A stretch of DNA of 64,000 bases from Planctomycetia bacterium (GTDB lineage Bacteria > Planctomycetota > Planctomycetia > Pirellulales > Thermoguttaceae): assembly GCA_030539295.1 (NCBI GenBank), contig JAUNSJ010000004.1, positions 120,589 to 184,588 on the forward strand. The letters run 5' to 3'. Shown one piece after another: positions 27,284-37,040 of this stretch (positions are counted from its first letter, which is position 1; every line of letters starts with the position of its first letter). The notes below the pieces were generated by a model. It was given only the letters and a program-made list of their open reading frames with translations. It ran no database searches and had not been told where the DNA came from. The position numbers were made by a program, and so were the translations under genes.

Positions 27284-29068
27284 ATGGCCTTGATCGTACA
27301 AAAATTTGGTGGTACCAGTGTTGCCGATACACAAAAAATTCTGTCCGCGGCCCGAAAGGCGATTCGGGAGACGAAAAAAGGCAATCAGGTGGTCATGGTC
27401 GTTAGCGCCATGGGCAAAAATACCGACCATTTAATCGACTTGGCCAAGTCGATCACCGAACATCCGAACTCCCGTGAAATGGATATGCTGCTGTCCACGG
27501 GGGAGCAGGTTACGGTCGCTCTTATGGCTATCGCGTTACAAACGCTGGGGCACGAGGCGGTCAGTTTTACGGGGGCACAGATTGGTATTCGTACTGACAA
27601 TACGTTTAATAAGGCGAGAATTAAAACCATTTCGACGAAGCGCATGCGGGAAGCGCTTGATTCGGGTAAAATCGTCATAGCGGCGGGCTTTCAGGGGATC
27701 GACGACGATTTCAATATAACGACCCTGGGCCGAGGCGGGAGCGATACGACGGCCGTGGCGCTGGCCGCGGCGCTGGGCGCAGACTGCTGCGATATATATA
27801 CCGACGTCGACGGCGTTTACACGACGGACCCACGAATCGTGCCGGAAGCACGTCGAGTTGAACGCATAAGCTACGACGAAATGCTTGAACTTGCCAGTCT
27901 GGGCGCAGGAGTTATGCACAGCCGGTCCATTGAGTTTGCGAAGAAATTCGACGTGCCGGTCCAGGTACGCAGTAGTTTCAGCGATAATCCCGGGACGATC
28001 ATCGGACCGGACCCGGAGTCGGACCAGGTGCCCGTTTGCGGCGTGGCTCTGTCGAAGAATGAGGCACGTTTTACCGTAATAGGCGTTCCGGACCGGCCGG
28101 GAGTCGCCATGAACCTCTTCTCTCGCATAGCCGAAGCGAAGATTCCGACCGACATGATAGCGCAGAACGTCAGTAATCAGGGCAAGACAGACATTTCGTT
28201 TACTGTGCCTGGCGACGAGTTCGAGACGGCGCAGGAAATTGTGCGGCAGGTGTCCGAGGAGATTGGTGCCGACGGATATCAGAGCAACAGTGCGGTCTCG
28301 AAAGTTTCGATTGTCGGACTCGGTATGGCCCATCAGTCGGGCGTTGCGCAGAGAATGTTTGAAGCAGTGGCGGCCAAAGGAATCAATATTCACATGATAA
28401 CGACGAGCGATATTAAGATCTCGGCGCTGGTTTCGCGAGAGGATGGAGTCGCGGCGATTAGGGCCGTGCACGAAGCGTTCCAGCTGAGCGAGGTTCCGGC
28501 CGCATCCGTTAAGGCCGCGTCGGAGTCGGGTAAGAATCGTGAGGAGAAAGACCTGGTCAGTGCGCAGTTCATATCGCGATTGAACGGAATGGAAGATATT
28601 CTGATCGAACAGGTGGGTTGCGACGAAACGCAAATGCGATTTACCTTTGCGGATCTGCCGGACCGGCCTGGTCTGGCCGCGGCGCTGTTCAAGCGTATGG
28701 CGTCGAAAAACGTCAATGTCGACATGATCGTTCAGAGTGTGGGGCATCATGATAATTTGGCGGACTTGAGTTTTACTGTTCCGCGTTGTGCCGCGGATTC
28801 CGTTGAGCTGCTGGCAAAGGAACTGACCGCGGAGTTCGGGTGCCAGTGCAAGAGTAATCCGGCGGCCACGAAGCTGACGGTGTGCGGAACCGGACTGCGG
28901 AGTCATACGGGTCTTGCCTGTCGTATGTTCAAGACGCTTTCGGAAGGCGGGATTAACGTGAGTATTATCTGTACGAGTGAGCGTAATATAAGCGTAATCG
29001 TAAGAGAGACCGATGGCAAAAACGGACACGATCGCTTGCTGGCGGAATTCGCCGACGAGATGATGTAA
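27284..29068 (+). CDS. lysC: Aspartate kinase with duplicated ACT regulatory region
   Basis: The 594-residue protein begins MALIVQKFGGTSVADTQKI, the aspartokinase signature, with TLGRGGSDTTAVALA in the kinase domain (residues 1-250). Two tandem ACT pairs follow: about 265-420 (FTVIGVPDRPGVAMNLFSRI) and about 455-594 (RFTFADLPDRPGLAAALFKR). Most bacterial enzymes have one pair; a doubled set is known in some lineages such as cyanobacteria. The enzyme phosphorylates aspartate for lysine, threonine, methionine and isoleucine synthesis, and the ACT domains sense end products. The ATG at 27284 is chosen over an upstream in-frame start because the conserved domain begins there. cimA follows 18 bases after the stop. 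Confidence 0.95.
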   Translation: MALIVQKFGGTSVADTQKILSAARKAIRETKKGNQVVMVVSAMGKNTDHLIDLAKSITEHPNSREMDMLLSTGEQVTVALMAIALQTLGHEAVSFTGAQIGIRTDNTFNKARIKTISTKRMREALDSGKIVIAAGFQGIDDDFNITTLGRGGSDTTAVALAAALGADCCDIYTDVDGVYTTDPRIVPEARRVERISYDEMLELASLGAGVMHSRSIEFAKKFDVPVQVRSSFSDNPGTIIGPDPESDQVPVCGVALSKNEARFTVIGVPDRPGVAMNLFSRIAEAKIPTDMIAQNVSNQGKTDISFTVPGDEFETAQEIVRQVSEEIGADGYQSNSAVSKVSIVGLGMAHQSGVAQRMFEAVAAKGINIHMITTSDIKISALVSREDGVAAIRAVHEAFQLSEVPAASVKAASESGKNREEKDLVSAQFISRLNGMEDILIEQVGCDETQMRFTFADLPDRPGLAAALFKRMASKNVNVDMIVQSVGHHDNLADLSFTVPRCAADSVELLAKELTAEFGCQCKSNPAATKLTVCGTGLRSHTGLACRMFKTLSEGGINVSIICTSERNISVIVRETDGKNGHDRLLAEFADEMM

Positions 29069-29086
29069 TAAAAGTTTTGGTGATGC

Positions 29087-30670
29087 ATGAGACGTATAGA
29101 AGTTTATGACACAACCCTGCGGGACGGAGCGCAAACGGAGGGAATCACGTTTTCCCTCAAAGATAAATTGCGATTGACCGAGCGTTTGAATTCGATGGGG
29201 TTCGACTATATAGAAGGCGGCTATCCGGCGTCGAACGACAAGGATGAGCAGTATTTTCGCGATATGTCGACGACGCGGCTGGACTACTCTGTGGTCTGTG
29301 CCTTTGGTATGACCCGGCGTAAGGGCATCCGTCCGGAAGAGGACTCCGGACTGGCGGCGCTTCTGGCGTCCAAGGCGAAGATTCTTACGATTGTGGGGAA
29401 ATCGTCAGCGTTTCAGGCGACGGGTGTCCTGCAGGTGTCGCTGGGCGAAAATCTTGCCATGATTGAGGAGACCATTGCGTGGCTCTGTTCGCAGGGGCGG
29501 CGAGTCTTTTTCGACGCGGAACATTTTTTCGACGGCTGGAAATGCAATCCGGACTACTCTCTGGAAGTTCTGCGCTGCGCTATTAAAGGAGGCGCGGATT
29601 CGGTCCATCTGTGCGATACGAACGGCGGCAGTATGCCCGAAGAGATCGTTGCGGGGGTTAAGGCGGCGCTGTCCGTGGTGGACGTCCCGGTGGGCATACA
29701 CACGCATAACGATTGTGGCTTGGCGCTGGCCAATACGCTGGCGGCTGTTGATGCGGGTGCGTCTATTGTCCAGGGGACGATAAATGGCTTCGGGGAACGC
29801 TGCGGGAATACGGACTTAATTGCGCTGGCGGCCAATCTGCTGCTCAAGAAGAATGGCGCTTATGGTTTGCTGCTGCCGGAGTCCCTTTCGCGTTTGACCG
29901 AGTTTTCGCGATACGTCTATGAGTTGCTGAACCTCGTGCCGTCCGGACGTCAGCCGTTTGTTGGCAAGAGTGCTTTTGCCCATAAGGGTGGATTGCACGT
30001 CAGCGGTATTCATCGCGATACGAAAGCCTACGAACATGTGAATCCGGATTTGGTTGGCAACGAGCGGCGTGTGCTGGTAAGCGAACTTTCCGGACGTTCA
30101 AATATTCTTGCCCGAACGGCCAAGTTCCATATTGAAAACGATACGAAACTGGTCAGTGCCATTCTTGAAGCGGTGGTACAAAAAGAGAGTCAGGGCTATC
30201 AGTACGAAGCGGCGGAAGGGTCGTTTGACTTGCTGGTCCGCAAGACGGCCGGGTTATATCATCCCTTTTTTGAGCGATTGAGTTATCAGACGACCGTCGC
30301 GGCCAATACGCAAGGCGTTTTTGAGACGCTGGCCACGGTTAAATTACGCATTGGCGACTGCGTCCGGCATGAAGTGGCCGAAGGAGACGGTCCGGTCGAC
30401 GCACTAAACGCCGCGCTGCGCAAGGCGCTCTATCCGCTCTATCCCCAGCTTGAGGCCATGTCGCTCGTCGATTACAAAGTTCGCGTTTTGAATACGGAAG
30501 CGGCGACCGCGGCGGCAACTCGGGTTATTATTGAAAGTAAGGATGAAGACGAAGTTTGGGGCACCGTTGGCGTGAGTGAAAACGTGATTGAAGCGAGCTG
30601 GATAGCGCTGTGTGATAGTATTGAATACAAGCTTGCGAAATCAGAATCAAACAATATTGTGAATAAATGA
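29087..30670 (+). CDS. cimA: (R)-citramalate synthase
   Basis: The 527-residue protein has the DRE-TIM metallolyase barrel with YDTTLRDGAQTEGI at the start, IHTHNDCGLALANTLAAVDA for metal binding and GKSAFAHKGGLHVSGIHRD, the CimA-type linker, then the LeuA-type allosteric domain from about residue 380 to the end. The YDTTLRDGAQ form and overall layout match the CimA group better than 2-isopropylmalate synthase. It condenses pyruvate with acetyl-CoA, opening a threonine-independent route to isoleucine. It follows lysC by 18 bases, linking aspartate-family and branched-chain amino acid supply. Substrate choice versus isopropylmalate synthase is inferred from family features. Confidence 0.9.
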   Translation: MRRIEVYDTTLRDGAQTEGITFSLKDKLRLTERLNSMGFDYIEGGYPASNDKDEQYFRDMSTTRLDYSVVCAFGMTRRKGIRPEEDSGLAALLASKAKILTIVGKSSAFQATGVLQVSLGENLAMIEETIAWLCSQGRRVFFDAEHFFDGWKCNPDYSLEVLRCAIKGGADSVHLCDTNGGSMPEEIVAGVKAALSVVDVPVGIHTHNDCGLALANTLAAVDAGASIVQGTINGFGERCGNTDLIALAANLLLKKNGAYGLLLPESLSRLTEFSRYVYELLNLVPSGRQPFVGKSAFAHKGGLHVSGIHRDTKAYEHVNPDLVGNERRVLVSELSGRSNILARTAKFHIENDTKLVSAILEAVVQKESQGYQYEAAEGSFDLLVRKTAGLYHPFFERLSYQTTVAANTQGVFETLATVKLRIGDCVRHEVAEGDGPVDALNAALRKALYPLYPQLEAMSLVDYKVRVLNTEAATAAATRVIIESKDEDEVWGTVGVSENVIEASWIALCDSIEYKLAKSESNNIVNK

Positions 30671-30764
30671 TACAGAAATAATACGAGAGTCTACGGGTTG
30701 TAGGGAGAAGAGTATTATTTTAGTCATGTATTTTATGAAATTTTCGGATTTTTTTCGAATTGAG

Positions 30765-30793
30765 TTGAAAAAAACCGGGAAATCGGGTAGAAT
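30765..30793 (+). promoter_or_regulatory. Sigma-70-type promoter before the FHA gene
   Basis: TTGAAA (30765-30770) and TAGAAT (30788-30793) are separated by 17 bases, each with five of six consensus matches. The transcript would start near 30800, directly before a hairpin CCGGAAAgcACCC / GGGTtTTCCGG (30802-30830), leaving a leader of about 138 bases before the FHA ATG. Confidence 0.6.
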
Positions 30794-30937
30794 AGAGATA
30801 TCCGGAAAGCACCCCAGGTGGGTTTTCCGGGTTGTGAGTTGACGAGAATAGAATCGCCACCGGGACTGGGATGGCCGGGTGATGCGTTGGAATAAAAGCG
30901 AATAAAAGTTTTTTTACAATCAGGAGCAGCCAGAGCG

Positions 30938-31444
30938 ATGTACGGAATGTTGAAGCCGAAGACAGCAGGTGATGACATTATACTGGAAGAAACGGAACTG
31001 GTAATAGGGCGCAATAGTGCCTGTGATATCGTGTTACGTTTTCCGAACGTATCGAGTCGGCATTGTAAGTTGGTTCTTTCGGATGGGTACTGGTATATAC
31101 TTGATTTGCGGAGTACGAACGGAACGCGACTGAACGGAATGCCGGTGACGGACCATCGAGTGGACCCGGGCATGCGAGTTATGTTTGCGGACCACGAGTA
31201 CCGTTTGGAGTATGACCCGATGGCCAACGGAAACGCGGGGGTCGTTCCGCCCGACTTTTACGAGACGGACGTGTTTAGTCGTTCGCTTCTTGAGTCGGCG
31301 GGGATTGCGTCGTCAAGTCGGGCACCGCGTCGCTACGATCCGACGAGTCTTGACCTTGGACGGGACGGACTCCAGGAAGTGGAGAAAGGCATATACAAGA
31401 CAGACTATTCTGACTTAACGCTGGACGATATTGAGTTTGAATAA
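30938..31444 (+). CDS. FHA domain protein
   Basis: The 168-residue protein is a single forkhead-associated domain in residues about 1-95: ETELVIGRNSACDIVLRFPN, SSRHCKLVLSDGYWYILDL and RSTNGTRLNG carry the GR, SxxH and NG residues that bind phosphothreonine. A polar tail of about 70 residues follows (GIASSSRAPRRYDPTSLDLG) and ends acidic. No membrane segment is seen. It has its own promoter and a leader hairpin. A partner Ser/Thr kinase is not in the window, although planctomycetes usually have many. The HMGL-like aldolase gene begins about 80 bases downstream. Confidence 0.88.
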   Translation: MYGMLKPKTAGDDIILEETELVIGRNSACDIVLRFPNVSSRHCKLVLSDGYWYILDLRSTNGTRLNGMPVTDHRVDPGMRVMFADHEYRLEYDPMANGNAGVVPPDFYETDVFSRSLLESAGIASSSRAPRRYDPTSLDLGRDGLQEVEKGIYKTDYSDLTLDDIEFE

Positions 31445-31523
31445 GACTTGCCGTCGACTCTGTATGGTCGACACCACGGCGGGGGGGTCCCGCCGCCTGC
31501 CTGAGTTTTTTTGGGAGAAGAAC

Positions 31524-32495
31524 GTGAACGCACCATGGGTAACAAGCCGTCCCGAAATCATGGTCCTCGACTGTACGATTCGCGACGGAGGGTTGGTAAA
31601 CAACCACCAGTTTGAAGACAACTTTGTTAAAGCCGTTTATGAGTGTTGTATAGCAACCGGCACGGACGTCATGGAGATCGGCTACAAGAATTCCGATAAG
31701 ATCGTCTCACCCAATGGAATGGGTGCGTGGCGATACTGTCATGAGGACGATGTACGGCGTATCGTGGGCGAGAATCCATCGTCGCTGCTGCTTGCGTGCA
31801 TGGTCGATGCCGGTAAGAGTGACTGGAAGAACGATATTCTACCGAAAGAGAAGAGCCCGATTGATGTTATTCGGGTTGCGTTCTACTCCTATCAGTTGGA
31901 AGAAGCGGTGGCCATGATTCAGGACGCGCATGACAAGGGCTACGAAGTGAGTGCGAATCTCATGGCGGTCACGGCGGTTGCGGAGCCGGAACTGGATCAT
32001 GTTCTGGATACTCTCATCAAGACGCCAACGACGACCGTGGTGGTGGTCGACAGCTTCGGCTCTCTTGCCCCGGAGCAGTCGGCGTATCTGACGGAGAAAT
32101 ATCTGAAGTTTTGCGAGCCAGCGGGAAAAGAGGTTGGCATGCACGCGCACAACAACCAGCAGTTGGCGTTTGCCAATACGATCGAAGCGATTCGTCGCGG
32201 CGCGACTCGCGTTGACGCTACGCTTGCCGGACTCGGGCGTGGCGCTGGGAACTGCCCCATGGAACTGCTGATCGGCTATCTGAAGAATCCGAAGTTTAAT
32301 CATCGTGCCGTCTTCGAATGTCTGGAGAACCACGTTCAGCCCCTGCGTAAACAGATCGAATGGGGCCCTTATCCGGAGTTCATGATTACGGGGCTGTTCA
32401 ATCAGCATCCGCGCAGTGCGATTGCTGCCCGGGAAGGCGAGAAACGCGACCACTACGCGTCCTTTTATGACGAACTGGCCGCAACGGCAAAATAA
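31524..32495 (+). CDS. HMGL-like (DRE-TIM) aldolase, substrate unknown
   Basis: The 323-residue protein has the DRE-TIM metallolyase landmarks: VLDCTIRDGGLVNNHQF near the start (metal-binding Asp and catalytic Arg), VVVDSFGSLAPEQSAYL, and GMHAHNNQQLAFANTIEAIR with the H-x-H metal site, then ATLAGLGRGAGNCPMELL. It resembles 4-hydroxy-2-oxovalerate aldolase and the catalytic part of isopropylmalate synthases, but lacks the partner dehydrogenase and the regulatory domain. The GTG at 31524 is preferred because GGGAG lies 7 bases upstream; a TTG at 31431 would overlap the FHA gene. A strong terminator follows. The reaction is not known. Confidence 0.75.
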   Translation: MNAPWVTSRPEIMVLDCTIRDGGLVNNHQFEDNFVKAVYECCIATGTDVMEIGYKNSDKIVSPNGMGAWRYCHEDDVRRIVGENPSSLLLACMVDAGKSDWKNDILPKEKSPIDVIRVAFYSYQLEEAVAMIQDAHDKGYEVSANLMAVTAVAEPELDHVLDTLIKTPTTTVVVVDSFGSLAPEQSAYLTEKYLKFCEPAGKEVGMHAHNNQQLAFANTIEAIRRGATRVDATLAGLGRGAGNCPMELLIGYLKNPKFNHRAVFECLENHVQPLRKQIEWGPYPEFMITGLFNQHPRSAIAAREGEKRDHYASFYDELAATAK

Positions 32496-32508
32496 AAGGA
32501 ATTCACTC

Positions 32509-32542
32509 ATCCACTCCGCAGCGTCAGGGAGTGGATTTTTTT
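32509..32542 (+). terminator. Rho-independent terminator after the aldolase gene
   Basis: ATCCACTCC (32509-32517) pairs perfectly with GGAGTGGAT (32528-32536) across a 10-base loop and runs straight into seven T. It lies 14 bases after the aldolase stop and ends the FHA-aldolase unit before hisS. Confidence 0.9.
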
Positions 32543-32572
32543 ACTCTTGTTAGATAACAGAAAACGTTAGAC

Positions 32573-33913
32573 ATGACAGAAACCAAAAAGCTCATAGAAC
32601 CGCGAACGCTCAAAGGATTTCGCGATTTTTTACCGGATGCCATGATACCGCGTGAGATCCTGATAGATCGCGTAAAATCGGTCTATCGTTCGTACGGCTT
32701 CGTTCCAATTGATACCCCCGTGCTGGAATATTTGGAAATTCTGGCGGGTAAAGGGAGCGACGAGACGGATAAGCAGCTCTATAAATTCAGAGACCATGGC
32801 GGCCGGGACGTTGGTTTACGTTTTGATTTAACGGTGCCTTTTGCCCGATTTTGCGCGCAACACATAAGTGAACTTGGTACCCCGTTTAAACGCTATCATT
32901 TGGCGAAAGTATGGCGTGGCGAGAATACGCAATCGGGTCGATATCGTGAATTTATGCAATGCGATTTTGACACGATCGGCACGACCAGTGGCGTCTCTGA
33001 CGCGGAGACTGCCTTGGTAATAAACGATATCATGGAGCGAATTGACTTGCGGAGCGAGTCGACGTTTACACGATTTAAGATCCATTTGAACAGTCGTCGC
33101 GTGCTCAATGGTCTTTTGGAAAAGCTGGGGTTATCGGAGTCGACGGTGCCTGTACTGCGTGCTCTGGACAAGCTGTCGAAGGCCGGACGCGCGAATGTCA
33201 TGCGTGAAATGGAGGAGACGGCGGGCGCAACGTTGGGACAGGCAAGTGCCGTCTGCGACATGGCGTCTCTGGCCGGTCTGTCGAATGATGAGATTTTGCA
33301 AAAGCTCGACGCTATGCTGGCCGGAAATGAACTGGGCGAATCGGGTGTGGCGTCGTTGCGGGATTTGGTCGCGGCGCTTAAGAGTGCCGGGGTTCCGGAC
33401 GACCGCTATGTTTTGGACGTTGCGATTGCGCGAGGACTGGATTATTATACCGGAATTGTGTATGAAACATTTTTGGACGACCTGCCGCAGCTTGGCTCCG
33501 TCGCCAGTGGTGGTCGCTACGATAATTTGGCTGGGCTGTACACGAAACTGCCGCTGCCGGGCGTTGGTGCGTCGTTGGGACTGGATCGTCTTTTCGCCGG
33601 GCTGGAAGAGCTTGGTATGATTGAGAAGACAAGTTCGAGTGCAAAAATATTTATTCCTCTGTTCGACGCTGCACTTATTAATGAATATTTAAAAATCGCC
33701 TCGCAGCTGCGTAAGGCAGGATTGGGCGTTGAGATTTATCCGGAGGCCAAGAAACTTGGCGTCCAACTTAAATATGCTGATAAACGCGGGTTCACAACGG
33801 CCATTATTATTGGGTCGAGTGAGTTTGAAAAAGGAATGGCCCAGGTTAAAGACCTGGTTACAGGCGAGAAGCGTGACGTTCCTCTTGACCAGTTGAAAAC
33901 GATCCTCATGTAA
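32573..33913 (+). CDS. hisS: Histidyl-tRNA synthetase
   Basis: The 446-residue class II synthetase shows motif 1 region PREILIDRVKSVYRSYGFVP, motif 2 RYHLAKVWRGENTQSGRYRE followed by FMQCDFDTIG, the histidine-binding RGLDYYTGIVYE, and motif 3 GVGASLGLDRLFAGL. A C-terminal anticodon-binding domain of about 95 residues follows (LRKAGLGVEIYPEAKKLGVQ). It charges tRNA-His. It is preceded by the terminator at 32509 and so is probably transcribed on its own. A GCCGAT/ATCGGC inverted repeat lies just after the stop (33919-33948). Confidence 0.96.
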   Translation: MTETKKLIEPRTLKGFRDFLPDAMIPREILIDRVKSVYRSYGFVPIDTPVLEYLEILAGKGSDETDKQLYKFRDHGGRDVGLRFDLTVPFARFCAQHISELGTPFKRYHLAKVWRGENTQSGRYREFMQCDFDTIGTTSGVSDAETALVINDIMERIDLRSESTFTRFKIHLNSRRVLNGLLEKLGLSESTVPVLRALDKLSKAGRANVMREMEETAGATLGQASAVCDMASLAGLSNDEILQKLDAMLAGNELGESGVASLRDLVAALKSAGVPDDRYVLDVAIARGLDYYTGIVYETFLDDLPQLGSVASGGRYDNLAGLYTKLPLPGVGASLGLDRLFAGLEELGMIEKTSSSAKIFIPLFDAALINEYLKIASQLRKAGLGVEIYPEAKKLGVQLKYADKRGFTTAIIIGSSEFEKGMAQVKDLVTGEKRDVPLDQLKTILM

Positions 33914-34000
33914 AATCATGCCGATAATTTGTTTTGATAACTGAATCGGCCGGGTTTGTATTCATAAAAAATTTTTAACACCAGACGAAGGAAAAGTATC

Positions 34001-34813
34001 ATGACGAACAATGGTTGGAATCGGTGCGGGAAGAAGTGGATCACAGGCGTAGCTTTCGGTTGCTGTTTTGTCTTTGCGGCATTGGCAACGTTGCATGCCG
34101 GGGAGCCGGTCAGTCTTTTTAACGGTAAGAATCTGGACGGCTGGTCGGTCTGGGTGCGGGACCGTGGCTTGAACAATGACCCCAAGGGAGTCTTCACGGT
34201 AGCCGACGGAATGATTCGTGTATCCGGCGAGGAATATGGCGGCATAACGACCGATGAATCGTTTTCAAATTATAGGATTTCTCTTGAATTCAAGTGGGGC
34301 GACGAGACATGGGGCAGTCGCAAAAATGCGGCGAAAGATTCCGGGCTGCTGATTCATTCGTTTGGTAAGGATGGGCAATTCGGTGGAATCTGGATGCTTT
34401 CGGTGGAAGCGAATATCGTTCAGGGAGGTATGGGTGATTTCTGGATCGTTGGTGGCAAGGAAGACGGTATTTGTGGCACGTGCAAAGTGCGCAAGACGAA
34501 AAACGGCATGATCTTCGATCCGGGCAAGGGCGAGTTGGTAACCATAACGGAGAACGGCGCCGGCTGTTTTCGCAATCTCTATTGGGACGAAAACTGGACG
34601 GATACTCTTGATGTCCGTGGTGTAAACGATGTCGATACGCAAGACGGCTGGACGAAAATGGAAGTCGTCGCGGAAGGGAAAACCATGAAGGTCTACGTTA
34701 ATGGTAAGTTTGTCAACGAAGTTACTGATTTGAATCGTGATAATGGCAGGATTCAACTGCAATCGGAAGGTGCTGAAATCTTCTTTAGAAATGTTACCAT
34801 TGAATCGCTGTAG
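34001..34813 (+). CDS. Secreted DUF1080 (3-keto-disaccharide hydrolase-like) protein
   Basis: The 270-residue protein has a signal peptide (ITGVAFGCCFVFAALATLHA) and a single DUF1080 concanavalin-like beta-sandwich: VSLFNGKNLDGWSVW at the start, SFSNYRISLEFKWG in the middle and GRIQLQSEGAEIFFRNVTIE at the end, all typical. The family is very common in planctomycetes and includes enzymes acting on oxidised (3-keto) glycosides. AAGGAAAAG precedes the start. It likely acts outside the cytoplasm on carbohydrate. It stands between hisS and purT with no obvious functional link to either. Confidence 0.88.
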   Translation: MTNNGWNRCGKKWITGVAFGCCFVFAALATLHAGEPVSLFNGKNLDGWSVWVRDRGLNNDPKGVFTVADGMIRVSGEEYGGITTDESFSNYRISLEFKWGDETWGSRKNAAKDSGLLIHSFGKDGQFGGIWMLSVEANIVQGGMGDFWIVGGKEDGICGTCKVRKTKNGMIFDPGKGELVTITENGAGCFRNLYWDENWTDTLDVRGVNDVDTQDGWTKMEVVAEGKTMKVYVNGKFVNEVTDLNRDNGRIQLQSEGAEIFFRNVTIESL

Positions 34814-34868
34814 TCATTTAAAATATTTAAAAATCTTCTGAATTTGCTGAAGTGATAGAGGTGGAACA

Positions 34869-36050
34869 ATGACGAAATTGGGAACCGCGCTTACATCGTC
34901 TGCGGTTAAGGTTATGCTGCTCGGTAGCGGCGAGCTGGGTAAGGAAGTCGCGATAGAAATGGAGCGACTTGGCGTTGAAGTTATTGCGGTCGATCGATAC
35001 GATAATGCGCCGGCCATGCAGGTCGCGCACCGGAGCTATACAATCGACATGCTCAATGCCGATGAGCTTCGCCACGTTATCGAATGGGAGCGTCCGGATT
35101 ATATCGTGCCGGAAGTCGAGGCGATTGCAACGGCAGAACTGGTAAAAATGGAGCAGGAAGGCTATTGCGTCATACCGCGTGCGCAGGCAACGTACCTGAC
35201 AATGAACCGGGAGGGCATACGACGTCTGGCGGCGGAGGAACTTGGCCTGCCTTGTTCCCCGTACCGGTTTGCGGCGAATTACGAGGAGTTCCGTGCCGCT
35301 TTGGAAGCGGTGGGAACGCCGTGCGTTGTCAAGCCGATTATGAGTTCTTCCGGTCACGGTCAGAGTGTGGTTAAGACGGTGGACGAGGCCGATGCTGCCT
35401 GGGAAATCTCGCAGACCGCAGGACGCAGTGGTGCGGGCAAGGTTATCGTCGAAGGCTTTGTCAAATTCGATTATGAGATTACCTTGCTCACTGTTCGGCA
35501 TGTAGGAGGGACAAGCTTCCTGCCGCCGGTGGGCCATCATCAAGTCAATGGCGACTATCAGGAATCCTGGCAGCCGCAACCGATGAGCGACGTTGCTCTG
35601 GCCAAGGCCAAAGAAATTGCAAAAAAGATTACCGACGCATTGGGCGGCCGCGGTATTTTTGGTGTTGAGCTTTTTATTTGCGGTGATAACGTCCTCTTTA
35701 GCGAAGTGAGTCCACGCCCGCACGATACTGGCATGGTTACGCTCATTTCGCAAGACCTTTCGGAATTTGCACTGCATGCCCGGGCTATTTTGGGACTGCC
35801 GATACCGAATATTGCGTTTCACGGGCCCTCTGCGTCCAAGGCCATTGTCGTCGATGGTAATTCCAGTCGGGTTGCCTTTGACAATCTTGAAAATGTGCTT
35901 GCCGAGCCGGATACCTCAATGCGTATCTTTGGGAAAGGGACGTTGTCGGGGCATCGCCGACTTGGCGTGCTGCTTGCCCGAGGGGCTAGTATAGAAGAAG
36001 CGCTCACAAAAGTGCAACGTATGCGTGACAATCTCAAGACGGAATTGTAG
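34869..36050 (+). CDS. purT: Formate-dependent phosphoribosylglycinamide formyltransferase 2
   Basis: The 393-residue protein has the ATP-grasp architecture of PurT at nearly the E. coli length (392): [27 protein letters not shown], then [13 protein letters not shown] for the ATP loop, [20 protein letters not shown] with the metal ligands and [20 protein letters not shown]. The enzyme formylates GAR using formate and ATP in purine synthesis, without folate. Formate use would fit an anaerobic fermentative cell. GAGGTGG lies upstream of the ATG. Confidence 0.96.
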   Translation: MTKLGTALTSSAVKVMLLGSGELGKEVAIEMERLGVEVIAVDRYDNAPAMQVAHRSYTIDMLNADELRHVIEWERPDYIVPEVEAIATAELVKMEQEGYCVIPRAQATYLTMNREGIRRLAAEELGLPCSPYRFAANYEEFRAALEAVGTPCVVKPIMSSSGHGQSVVKTVDEADAAWEISQTAGRSGAGKVIVEGFVKFDYEITLLTVRHVGGTSFLPPVGHHQVNGDYQESWQPQPMSDVALAKAKEIAKKITDALGGRGIFGVELFICGDNVLFSEVSPRPHDTGMVTLISQDLSEFALHARAILGLPIPNIAFHGPSASKAIVVDGNSSRVAFDNLENVLAEPDTSMRIFGKGTLSGHRRLGVLLARGASIEEALTKVQRMRDNLKTEL

Positions 36051-36125
36051 ACGCTTGAGTGCGTGCAGCGAGCGTGTGATTTCGAAAGTGCGCAGCAATT
36101 TTCGTGACGAGGGACAGGCAAGAGG

Positions 36126-37040
36126 ATGAAAACCGTTCTCGGAAAGACGATATTAATTATGGCGGTCATTGCGATTTGTTTGTTATTTATCGTCGTGGCG
36201 TGCTTGTGTCAATATCAGAGTCAGCTTATTTTTCCTGGTCAGGGCAAAGGAGGAGACAGCCGGGCGGACTTGGAACGATTGAGTCGCCAGCCCGCGGTCA
36301 ATGAGCAGGCGATTCCGGTTACACTGGCGTCGGGCCTTAAGACGTGGGTGCGTATAGTCGCCGCGGGCGACCGGCTCCCGGACGCTACTGCCAATGATCA
36401 TTATCTGGTCCTCTTTTTTTATGGGAACTGCGGGCGACTCGACTGGTTCGGAGAATTTGCGGCACCTTTCCTGAATTGCAATTTGGATTTTGCGTGCATA
36501 GAATGGCCTGGCTTTGGTGTTGCGGAAGGACGCCCCTCGGAGCGTAACTGCTATGAGGCGGCCGATTCGCTGTGGCGCGTTGCCCAGGAGCGATTTGGAT
36601 ATCGACCGGAGCATGTCATTATAGCCGGCTACAGTATGGGGGTTGGCCTGGCTTGTGAACTGGCCACGCGATATTCTGCGGGAGGTCTTATTCTCTTTTC
36701 CGGTTTTACAAGCATGCCTGATATTGCGCAATATCATTTTCCTTATTTGCCTGTACGCTGGTTCTTGACGACACATTTTGACAATCGCGATAAGTTATCG
36801 AAAATATCGAGTCCCTGTCTGCTGCTGCATGGCACGGCCGATACGATAGTCCCGTTCCGTATGGCAGAAGAGAATGAACAGTCGGCGCGAACTGGCGGAT
36901 GCGACGTCACGCTGCACGCACTGCCAGAGGGAGACCATGAGGTTTTCGATGAGCCGGTCGTAGACCTCCTTCATACGCCACTTACAGAATTTGTGAATAA
37001 GATTCGTGCCCGAAACGAACTGGAAGAGCAGTTGCCATGA
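36126..37040 (+). CDS. Membrane-anchored alpha/beta hydrolase
   Basis: The 304-residue protein has one N-terminal membrane helix (residues about 8-27, TILIMAVIAICLLFIVVACL) and then an alpha/beta hydrolase domain. FFYGNCGRL may form the oxyanion region, IIAGYSMGVGLACE holds the nucleophile serine, LLLHGTADTIVPFRMAE has the acid, and LPEGDHEVFD the histidine. It resembles the BEM46/serine aminopeptidase-like group. The substrate is unknown. Its stop overlaps the dus start (ATGA), so the two are translationally coupled. Confidence 0.85.
   Translation: MKTVLGKTILIMAVIAICLLFIVVACLCQYQSQLIFPGQGKGGDSRADLERLSRQPAVNEQAIPVTLASGLKTWVRIVAAGDRLPDATANDHYLVLFFYGNCGRLDWFGEFAAPFLNCNLDFACIEWPGFGVAEGRPSERNCYEAADSLWRVAQERFGYRPEHVIIAGYSMGVGLACELATRYSAGGLILFSGFTSMPDIAQYHFPYLPVRWFLTTHFDNRDKLSKISSPCLLLHGTADTIVPFRMAEENEQSARTGGCDVTLHALPEGDHEVFDEPVVDLLHTPLTEFVNKIRARNELEEQLP

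Noticed and set aside
33919..33948. GCCGAT/ATCGGC hairpin after hisS as a terminator
   Set aside because: Six-base stem, 18-base loop and no T tract; too weak to call.
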